Origin: Spirochaetota bacterium
GTDB lineage: Bacteria; Spirochaetota; Spirochaetia; Treponematales; UBA12059
Length of the DNA: 8,707 nucleotides
Assembly: GCA_022709445.1 (NCBI GenBank)
Contig: JAKLIU010000069.1
Span: 1 to 8,707 of the forward strand
Direction: 5' to 3'
The notes below the pieces were generated by a model. That model was not told where the DNA came from and searched no databases. It was given only the letters and a program-made list of their open reading frames with translations. Shown here in pieces: positions 1 to 4,965 of this stretch (positions are counted from its first letter, which is position 1; each line of letters starts with the position of its first letter). The translations under genes were made by a program, and so were the position numbers.

Positions 1-332
1 AGCCCGGTGGGCCCGTCGGGGATCACGGCGCGCCCGAAGGGGTCGCAGGCCAGGAAGGAGGCCTGGCGGTACGGCAGCTCGCGCCGGCCGATGGCCGTGC
101 CCCCGACGGTGATCACGAAGAGCGTCTTGCTGTCGGCCACGAACCAGACCCGGCCCCCGGATACCACGGGACCGGTGGTGACCACCCCGCCCGCGGGAAA
201 CCGGAAGAGGACGGTCGCGCCGGTCTCCGCGGCCTGGGCGACGGCCGCGGCCGGGCGGAACGCGAGCAGGGCCAGGGCCAGCGCCGCGCGGAGGCGGGCG
301 GCCGGGCGCTCAGCGCAGCCGGAAACGCGCAT
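1..332 (-). CDS. Exported beta-propeller-like protein, N-terminal part (cut by left edge)
   Basis: This is an open frame of 110 visible codons that starts at an ATG inside the end of the upstream methyltransferase gene (23-base overlap) and runs off the window without a stop. Residues 1-33 look like a signal peptide: a basic stretch with several arginines, a hydrophobic core rich in Ala/Leu (ALALALLAF), then an alanine-rich region with a plausible cleavage site near AVAQA. The mature part begins with short beta-strand-like units (VLFRFPAGG, GPVVSGGRVWFV, KTLFVITVGG), resembling a blade of a PQQ/WD-type beta-propeller, so an envelope or periplasmic protein is inferred. A GAGG lies 3 bases before the ATG, rather close. 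The overlap suggests translational coupling to the methyltransferase gene. The function is unknown, and the propeller assignment rests on pattern only. The signal peptide plus an uninterrupted, protein-like frame make it a real gene. Confidence 0.62.
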   Translation of the reverse strand, partial: MRVSGCAERPAARLRAALALALLAFRPAAAVAQAAETGATVLFRFPAGGVVTTGPVVSGGRVWFVADSKTLFVITVGGTAIGRRELPYRQASFLACDPFGRAVIPDGPTG

Positions 333-1470
333 ACGCCTCGACATGGGCGGTCTGCGGGTAGAAGTCGAATCCCGTGACCCGCTCCAGGTCGTATCCTGCC
401 GCGCGGAGCTCTCCCGCGTCCCTGGCCAGTGAAACCGGTTCGCACGAAACGTAGCCTATGGATTCCGGCCGCGACGAGGCGAGCCATGCCCGCACCGCCG
501 GCGCGAGGCCCGCGCGCGGGGGGTCCAGGAGGACATGGTCGAACCGTTGCCTGGCCTGGGCGCCGGCTGTCCACTCCTCCATGCTCGAGGCCGCGAAATC
601 CGCCGGCTTGCCCACGTTGCCGAAGGCGTGGCTGACGGCCCGCGGGTCCTGCTCGACGCAGACCACCCGCTCGAAGCTGTCCTTGAGGAAGGCGCCGAAG
701 AGGCCGACGCCGCAGTAGAGGTCCGCCACCCGCCGTCCAGACAACCCGGAGGTTACCTCGGGCACCAGGAGGGAGAGGGCCGCCAGGTTGCTCTGGAAAA
801 AGCCCCCGATATGGAAGCGGATCGGACGGTCAAGCACCGTGACGCACAGCTCCCCGTCGGTCCCCTCCACCCAGGCCCGGCCTTCCGCACCGAAGGCCGT
901 GATCCCGTCCGTGCCGGCCTTGCCTGGCTTGAGGGCCTTCCAAGTCGCGTCGCCGGACGCCGCGGACTCGAGCCAGGCCCGCAGGGGGTCGGCCAGTATG
1001 GGGCAGGTGGCCACGGCAAGGGTGCGGGAGGATCGCCTGAGCGAATAGCCGGGTCGGCCATCCGGGGTGAAGCGGAACCTGGCCCTGTTGCGGTAGCCGA
1101 AGGGCAGGGAGGGCACCATGGACAGCGGGACGCCTTCCAGCCCGCCCTGGCGCCTGAGGGCCTCGCGGATGATGCCTTCCCTGGCCGCCAGCTGGGCGGG
1201 GTAGCCCAGGTGCATCAGGTTGCAGCCGCCGCAGGTCCCGTAGGCGGCGCAGGCCGGTTCCACCCGCTCCGGGGACGGCCCGGGGACGGAAACCGGCTCG
1301 GCGCGGAGAAAATCCGGACGTACCTGCGTGACCCGGGCCGCCACCCGGTCGCCCGGTGCCGTGAAGGGCACGAAGACGGCTTTGCCCTCGTGGAAGGCCA
1401 GGCCGTCGCCGCCGGCGGAGATGCGTTCCATGGTGAGTTCGAGCGTGTCGCCGGGTTCCATGGCGGCCAT
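310..1470 (-). CDS. 23S rRNA/tRNA uracil-C5 methyltransferase, TrmA/RlmD family (COG2265)
   Basis: This SAM-dependent enzyme methylates C5 of a uridine in structured RNA in the cytoplasm. With the start at 1470 it has 386 residues, normal for the family. Residues 5-60 form a TRAM-type RNA-binding domain (ERISAGGDGLAF, VFVPFTAPGD). C74, C80, C83 (CGGC) and C156 fit the four ligands of the [4Fe-4S] cluster seen in RlmD-type members. The Rossmann motif DLYCGVGLFG binds SAM. The late motifs are LDPPRAG (D316) and YVSCEP, with C343 as expected nucleophile and E378 as expected base. The family usually has SCNP; here Asn is replaced by Glu. ATG codons at 1470 and 1461 are both possible and a TTG lies at 1497. 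I prefer 1470, although the only GGAGG lies 16 bases before it. It follows the 640-aa gene by 55 bases and probably shares its transcript. RlmD, RlmCD or TrmA specificity cannot be told from sequence alone. Confidence 0.93.
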   Translation of the reverse strand: MAAMEPGDTLELTMERISAGGDGLAFHEGKAVFVPFTAPGDRVAARVTQVRPDFLRAEPVSVPGPSPERVEPACAAYGTCGGCNLMHLGYPAQLAAREGIIREALRRQGGLEGVPLSMVPSLPFGYRNRARFRFTPDGRPGYSLRRSSRTLAVATCPILADPLRAWLESAASGDATWKALKPGKAGTDGITAFGAEGRAWVEGTDGELCVTVLDRPIRFHIGGFFQSNLAALSLLVPEVTSGLSGRRVADLYCGVGLFGAFLKDSFERVVCVEQDPRAVSHAFGNVGKPADFAASSMEEWTAGAQARQRFDHVLLDPPRAGLAPAVRAWLASSRPESIGYVSCEPVSLARDAGELRAAGYDLERVTGFDFYPQTAHVEAYARFRLR

Positions 1471-1525
1471 GATAGCCCGGATCCGGCCTCCGGGCAACCG
1501 CGTGCGCGCCCGGGCGCGGCGGGTC

Positions 1526-3448
1526 TCAGCGCTTGAGCACCTTGACCATGTACAGGCGGATGTACTCCTCCAGCGAGGCGTGGTTACGGATCTTGAGCAG
1601 GTTGGGGGTGTCCGCCAGGTTGGACGCCATGGTGGTGATGCGGTCGGGGGTGAAGGCCGAGGGGCGCATGTTCCGCAGCGCGCCCCGCAGGTAGTCGCGC
1701 ACCAGCGAGTTGATGTCCTCGGTCAGGTTGGCCTTGGCCGCCGGCTCGAGGAGGGTGTTCCACTTGTCGGCCAGGAGCTGGAGGTACTCGTCCGTGCGGT
1801 AGCCCTTGGGCAGGAAGGTCTTCTCCGCGGCGGCCGCCGCCGTGGCGAATTCCGCCGCCCGGGTGTTGCCCGGGGCCCTGGCCGGGGTATCGCCCGCGCT
1901 CTCCTCCCGGATGGCCGTCCTCAGCGCGGACTTCTTGTCCTGCTGGCGGCGCGACGCGCGCTTGAACAGGCTGATGAACCAGGACAGGACGGGCACCGTG
2001 TACCAGAACGGCAGGAGCATGCGCACGTCCGTGACCAGGCGCTTGCGGTTCAGGTCGAGGAGCAGGTCGGGAGGCGCCGTGCGGGAGCCCCCGAAACAGC
2101 GCTCGAGCGTGGAGTCGTCGCCTCGGCTGCCCCTGGTGGCGCTGAACACGGCGGGGGCAAGCTTGGCGTCCAGCACCGCGTACAGGATGGGCGATGCCCG
2201 GGCCAGCCTGGCCAGCAGGTCGGCCCTGAAGGAATCGTCGTCCTGCATCGCCGCGCAGGTGTCGAAGTCGTAGAGGAGGGCCTGCCAGTCGCGGGTGATC
2301 GCGGTCTTCACCAGGGGCCTGGCCTCGTGCAGGCTCTTGACGACGTAGGGCAGGAGCCGGTCGCGCGCGATGAGCAGGGTCCGCCCGGAACCCACCGGCA
2401 CCACCATCAGGAAGGGCAACCCCGTCGCGTCGGCCTGCGTGGAGCGGACGTGGATCCACTCCTCCAGCTCCTCCCGGGTGTACTTTCCCAGGAGCGGCCG
2501 GCCCTGGCTGTCCCGGAAGTCCACGATGTCCTGGATGGAGAACAGGAAGGGCGGCTTGGCCAGCTGGGTCTCGAGGGTCTTGAAGGCCGCCTCGCGGTCC
2601 TGCTCCCGCTGGGCCCTGCCCTTGTAGTGGTTGTTGTACACGTCCACCAGGAACGCCGCCTGCCACGCGGCCATGTCGTCCGGGGTGGGGTCGCCCTTGC
2701 CGGCCAGGTCCTTCTTGATGGAGCTGGTCAGGTAGGCCCAGAACGGGTAGATGAAGTCGCTCTTGCCCTGCCGCATCTCCTCAATCATGTCGAAGGGCTT
2801 GATCAGGATGCCGGTGATGGAGTCCTTGAGGAGCAGTTCCTTGCCGTTGAAGGCGCTGGCAAGCCGCTGGTGGATGAAATCCTTGTTGGAGCCCTTGCGC
2901 AGGTAGTTGCGTATCTTGAGGATGGAGTACTCGAGCAGCTTGTCGGCCACGCTCACCGACAGGCAGACGAGGCTCTTGAGCCCCTCGGGGAAGACGACGC
3001 GGTACAGCAGGGCCGGCCGGTCGCCCTCGAAACCGATGAGGGAGGGCAGGTCGTTCTCCACGGAGATCTGCTGGATCCATTCGGCGGGTATGGACAGCTT
3101 GAGGGCCGACTCGTCGGGGAAGGGCACCTCCGGGTTTTCCTCGATGCGGCGGTATTCCTGGTACACCGGCTCCGTGAAGGCTTCCGGGAGGAAGATGCGG
3201 TCTATCTGGTTGCCCACGGTGAGTATGGATACGCGCTTCTCGCGGGCCAGCTGCATGAGCTTGGGCGCCAGGATGCCCTCCGGGTGGAGCGCCAGGTCGC
3301 GGTAGAAGGGAACGGTCTGGTCGTAGGACCTAGCCTGCCTCTGGATGGCCTGCGTGAAGACGCGATAGTCCACGACATTGATCTTGTTGCGGGTGGAGAA
3401 GGCCTTGAGGACCTGGTAGACGTCGATTCCGGGCGACATGCGGGACAT
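1526..3448 (-). CDS. Conserved-looking protein of unknown function, 640 aa
   Basis: I do not recognise the family. The product is about 640 residues, lacks a signal peptide, and looks mostly alpha-helical and soluble with mixed charge. One strongly hydrophobic stretch at about residues 477-497 (MLLPFWYTVPVLSWFISLFK) is followed at once by basic residues (KRASRRQQDKK). This could be a single membrane anchor or membrane-lying helix. Next come a low-complexity Ala-rich linker (about 533-541) and a charged helical C-terminal domain of about 100 residues. No nucleotide-binding loop, metal motif or protease signature is visible. ATGs exist at 3496, 3460, 3448 and 3439. I chose 3448 because GGAG (3455-3458) stands 6 bases before it, and the 3496 ATG lies inside the loop of a terminator hairpin. 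It is probably co-transcribed with the downstream RNA methyltransferase. A lineage-restricted (spirochaete) protein is my guess. Confidence 0.85.
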   Translation of the reverse strand: MSRMSPGIDVYQVLKAFSTRNKINVVDYRVFTQAIQRQARSYDQTVPFYRDLALHPEGILAPKLMQLAREKRVSILTVGNQIDRIFLPEAFTEPVYQEYRRIEENPEVPFPDESALKLSIPAEWIQQISVENDLPSLIGFEGDRPALLYRVVFPEGLKSLVCLSVSVADKLLEYSILKIRNYLRKGSNKDFIHQRLASAFNGKELLLKDSITGILIKPFDMIEEMRQGKSDFIYPFWAYLTSSIKKDLAGKGDPTPDDMAAWQAAFLVDVYNNHYKGRAQREQDREAAFKTLETQLAKPPFLFSIQDIVDFRDSQGRPLLGKYTREELEEWIHVRSTQADATGLPFLMVVPVGSGRTLLIARDRLLPYVVKSLHEARPLVKTAITRDWQALLYDFDTCAAMQDDDSFRADLLARLARASPILYAVLDAKLAPAVFSATRGSRGDDSTLERCFGGSRTAPPDLLLDLNRKRLVTDVRMLLPFWYTVPVLSWFISLFKRASRRQQDKKSALRTAIREESAGDTPARAPGNTRAAEFATAAAAAEKTFLPKGYRTDEYLQLLADKWNTLLEPAAKANLTEDINSLVRDYLRGALRNMRPSAFTPDRITTMASNLADTPNLLKIRNHASLEEYIRLYMVKVLKR

Positions 3449-3454
3449 TGTACG

Positions 3455-3458
3455 CTCC
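3455..3458 (-). promoter_or_regulatory. Ribosome binding site deciding the 3448 start
   Basis: GGAG on the minus strand stands 6 bases before the ATG at 3448. The other in-frame ATGs (3496, 3460, 3439) lack a comparably placed site. It supports a 640-residue product rather than 656. Confidence 0.55.
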
Positions 3459-3476
3459 ATGGGCCCCGAGGGCAAG

Positions 3477-3512
3477 AAAAAACGGCCGGTGCCCATTGGG
3501 CCACGGCCGTTT
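3477..3512 (-). terminator. Intrinsic terminator after the COX24-type peptide gene
   Basis: On the minus strand a stem of nine pairs (AAACGGCCG with CGGCCGTTT, 3504-3512 and 3480-3488) is extended by an inner GTGGCCC/GTGCCC pairing with one bulge around a short loop. It runs into six consecutive T residues (3482-3477). It begins about 18 bases after the peptide stop codon. Read on the plus strand the hairpin is followed by only TTTCC, so termination is mainly in the minus direction. The next gene starts only about 30 bases beyond it. Confidence 0.85.
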
Positions 3513-3530
3513 CCACGGTGACAGCAACGA

Positions 3531-3623
3531 TCACTTGCGGGTCTTGTGTCGGTTCTTTCTCTTCTTCTTCTTCCGCTTGTGAGTCGCTATCTTCTTGAGC
3601 TTTCGCTTTCTTCCGCAAGGCAC
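3531..3623 (-). CDS. AURKAIP1/COX24-domain small basic protein, probable ribosomal protein (30 aa)
   Basis: A GTG-started gene encodes 30 residues, of which 18 are Lys or Arg and two His. The core (KKIATHKRKKKKRKNRHK) closely matches what I recall of bacterial AURKAIP1/COX24-domain peptides, related to mitochondrial small-subunit protein mS38 and to the tiny mycobacterial ribosomal protein bS22. By analogy it would bind rRNA in the 30S subunit; this is inference from family resemblance. The GTG at 3623 is chosen because AAGGAG (3631-3636) sits 7 bases upstream. Longer in-frame starts would add a non-basic N-terminus that crosses the 5' untranslated region. The gene is a self-contained unit: near-consensus promoter upstream (3697-3725) and strong terminator downstream. 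A lone Cys is at residue 3. Its size makes it easy to miss. Confidence 0.88.
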   Translation of the reverse strand: MPCGRKRKLKKIATHKRKKKKRKNRHKTRK

Positions 3624-3630
3624 GATAACA

Positions 3631-3636
3631 CTCCTT
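3631..3636 (-). promoter_or_regulatory. Ribosome binding site deciding the GTG start of the 30-aa peptide
   Basis: AAGGAG on the minus strand, 7 bases before GTG at 3623, is a near-perfect Shine-Dalgarno sequence. It fixes the start of the peptide at this GTG instead of an upstream ATG at 3761. Confidence 0.85.
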
Positions 3637-3696
3637 ATGGACCGGGACCGGCGTGAGCCGGGCACGGTACGATCAGCTGACGAAGAGGCTTGCGCG

Positions 3697-3725
3697 ATTA
3701 TGCACGCGTCGCCCCGGGTAGTCAA
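3697..3725 (-). promoter_or_regulatory. Sigma70-type promoter of the COX24-type peptide gene
   Basis: On the minus strand, -35 TTGACT (3725-3720) and -10 CATAAT (3702-3697) each match consensus in five of six positions and are 17 bases apart. The predicted start near 3690 gives a leader of about 67 bases, which contains a short CCGGC/GCCGG hairpin. This is one of the best promoters in the window, as expected for a highly expressed ribosomal gene. Confidence 0.8.
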
Positions 3726-3751
3726 GGGCCGGAGCGGCGAGCGATCGGGGC

Positions 3752-3780
3752 TTGCGTTCACGGGCGGGATGGACTATAAA
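3752..3780 (+). promoter_or_regulatory. Candidate promoter of cheY and the PQ-loop gene
   Basis: -10 TATAAA (3775-3780, five of six) is 17 bases from a weaker -35 TTGCGT (3752-3757, three of six). The predicted start near 3787 leaves a leader of about 64 bases before cheY. It lies back-to-back with the minus-strand promoter, the two -35 boxes being 26 bases apart. I saw no sigma28-type motif that would place cheY in the flagellar regulon. Confidence 0.6.
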
Positions 3781-3850
3781 TTCAGCCAAGGCCGCCGGAG
3801 CGTGACGTTTCCTGAACGCGTCCGGGCATCAAACTGGAGCGGAGACCACC

Positions 3851-4288
3851 ATGATCGCCAAGAGTGACATGCCCAACCTGAACGACAAGCGTCCCGAAGG
3901 CCTGAAGCCGGAGGGGACTCCCTACCGGGTCCTGATCGTCGACGACTCCATGTTCATCGCCAAGCAGCTGGGCCAGATCCTCACCTCCGAGGGCTTCGAC
4001 GTGGTCGGGACCGCGGGCGACGGCCAGGCCGGGGTGGAAAAGTACAAGGAACTGGCCCCCAACATCGACCTGGTCACCATGGACATCACCATGCCCACCA
4101 TGGACGGCGTGACCGCCCTGGAGAAGATCCTGGAGTACGACAAGGGAGCGGTGGTGGTGATGGTGAGCGCCCTGGGCAAGGAAGACATCGTCAAGAAGAG
4201 CCTGCTCCTGGGAGCCAAGAGCTACATCGTCAAGCCCCTGGACCGCAAGAAGGTCCTGGAGCGCATCCTTTCCATATTGAAGCACTGA
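3851..4288 (+). CDS. cheY: Chemotaxis-type response regulator, single receiver domain (CheY)
   Basis: This is a stand-alone receiver domain of 145 residues, with about 24 leader residues before the first beta strand. All receiver signatures are present: the acidic pair D31/D32 (LIVDDS), phosphorylated aspartate D78 (TMDITMPTMDG), switch residue S106 (VSALG), aromatic Y125 and K128 followed by Pro (VKPL). There is no output domain, so it should act by protein contact. In chemotaxis, phospho-CheY made by CheA binds the flagellar switch; that role is inferred from resemblance to spirochaete CheY. The start is supported by GGAG 6 bases before the ATG; an internal ATG at residue 7 has a poorer site. 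No cheA, cheW or cheX is in the window, so its kinase must be encoded elsewhere. A membrane protein gene follows 4 bases after the stop. A non-chemotaxis regulator of the same fold is possible. Confidence 0.92.
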   Translation: MIAKSDMPNLNDKRPEGLKPEGTPYRVLIVDDSMFIAKQLGQILTSEGFDVVGTAGDGQAGVEKYKELAPNIDLVTMDITMPTMDGVTALEKILEYDKGAVVVMVSALGKEDIVKKSLLLGAKSYIVKPLDRKKVLERILSILKH

Positions 4289-4292
4289 TCCG

Positions 4293-4559
4293 ATGAGCAT
4301 TTTCGAGATCCTCATGCTCCTGTGCTTCGGCGCGGCGTGGCCGTTCTCCATCCACAAGTCCTGGACTTCGCGGAAGACCGGCGGCAAGAGCGTCTTTTTC
4401 CTGTTCGTGGTGCTCCTGGGCTACGCGGCGGGCATACTCAACAAGCTGGTCTACGACCCGGACGCGGTGGTCTGGCTGTACGGCCTCAATTCCCTCATGG
4501 TAGGCGCGGACATAGCGCTGTACTTCCGGAACCGCACGCTGGAGCGGGCCGCGCGCTGA
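4293..4559 (+). CDS. Small three-helix membrane protein, PQ-loop/SemiSWEET-like
   Basis: The 88 residues form three hydrophobic helices at about 3-20, 34-52 and 58-78. The first ends in WPFSIHKS, the place where PQ-loop (MtN3/SWEET) proteins have their Pro-Gln motif; here it is Pro-Phe. The loop that follows is basic and ends in GGKS, similar to the KSxxGxS-like part of that family. The third helix holds N66 and D73, polar residues that could line a pore. Positive charge in the first loop and after helix 3 predicts N-terminus out and C-terminus in, as in bacterial SemiSWEETs, which work as dimers and carry small solutes such as sugars. Substrate and transport activity are not shown. The gene begins 4 bases after cheY with only a weak ribosome site, so translation is probably coupled to it. 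Both end at the shared hairpin downstream. Confidence 0.82.
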   Translation: MSIFEILMLLCFGAAWPFSIHKSWTSRKTGGKSVFFLFVVLLGYAAGILNKLVYDPDAVVWLYGLNSLMVGADIALYFRNRTLERAAR

Positions 4560-4594
4560 CGGCCGGCCGGGGCGCCTGGGGTTCCCGGGAAACG

Positions 4595-4622
4595 AAAAAA
4601 CCGCCCAAACGGGCGGTTTTTC
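4595..4622. terminator. Bidirectional intrinsic terminator between convergent genes
   Basis: A perfect 11-pair stem (AAAAACCGCCC at 4596-4606 and its complement at 4611-4621) surrounds a 4-base loop. The stem begins with an A-run and ends with a T-run, so it forms a GC hairpin plus U-tract in both directions. It lies 36 bases past the plus-strand PQ-loop gene and 27 bases past the stop of the minus-strand rpmB, and so serves both. Confidence 0.93.
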
Positions 4623-4648
4623 TTGTCAGGGCGGGCGATGACGGCGGG

Positions 4649-4840
4649 TCAGACCGCCTTGACGAGCTTGTTGGCCTTCAGGCAGCGGGTGCAGATCTTG
4701 ACGGTCAGGGTGGTGCCGCCGATCATGGTCTTCATGCTCAGGATGTTCGGGCGCCACACGCGGCGCGTCCGGTTCTTGGCATGGCTCACGGTGTTGCCGA
4801 AAATGGTGCCCTTGCCGCAGATATCGCATCGTCTGGACAT
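4649..4840 (-). CDS. rpmB: 50S ribosomal protein L28 (bL28)
   Basis: The 63-residue protein starts MSRRCDICGKG and contains the typical L28 features: NTVSHAKNRTRR followed by RRVWRPN near the middle, and TVKICTRCLKA near the C-terminus. C5, C8, C50 and C53 form two CxxC pairs, the zinc-binding type of bL28. It is a structural component of the large ribosomal subunit. GGAG lies 10 bases before the ATG. It has its own strong promoter 71-100 bases upstream and ends at the hairpin shared with the converging cheY transcript. rpmG (L33), often next to rpmB elsewhere, is absent. The gene follows ffh on the same strand, but the promoter between them makes independent expression likely. Confidence 0.97.
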   Translation of the reverse strand: MSRRCDICGKGTIFGNTVSHAKNRTRRVWRPNILSMKTMIGGTTLTVKICTRCLKANKLVKAV

Positions 4841-4910
4841 ATTTGTTCGTCTCCGTTTCCGTTGTTCTTCAGGAAGGCTCCGCGGGACAGGCGACGCGGA
4901 AGCGGGCCGC

Positions 4911-4940
4911 AGTATAGCCCGAACCCGTTCCGCGTGTAAA
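4911..4940 (-). promoter_or_regulatory. Sigma70-type promoter of rpmB
   Basis: On the minus strand, -35 TTTACA (4940-4935) and -10 TATACT (4916-4911) each have one mismatch to consensus, with an 18-base spacer. The predicted start near 4904 gives a leader of about 64 bases. The -35 box lies only 25 bases after the ffh stop codon. No convincing terminator separates ffh from it. Confidence 0.78.
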
Positions 4941-4965
4941 GTGGCCGGGAGGCCCGACGGGCGTC

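Noticed and set aside
535..1536. 333-codon open frame on the plus strand
   Set aside because: It is antisense to the clearly identified RNA methyltransferase, with low-complexity composition and no motif.
1328..3598. 756-codon open frame on the plus strand
   Set aside because: It lies antisense to the 640-aa gene and part of the methyltransferase gene. It is rich in Val, Gly, Arg, Leu and His, as expected from the complement of high-GC coding DNA, and shows no domain.
3624..3761. Longer version (76 residues) of the COX24-type peptide
   Set aside because: Its upstream part covers the -10 region and leader of a near-consensus promoter, and the good ribosome site fits GTG 3623.
4920..4965. GCCC/GGGC repeat after the ffh stop, considered as a terminator
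   Set aside because: It has only about four pairs and no U-tract; the region is better explained as the rpmB promoter.
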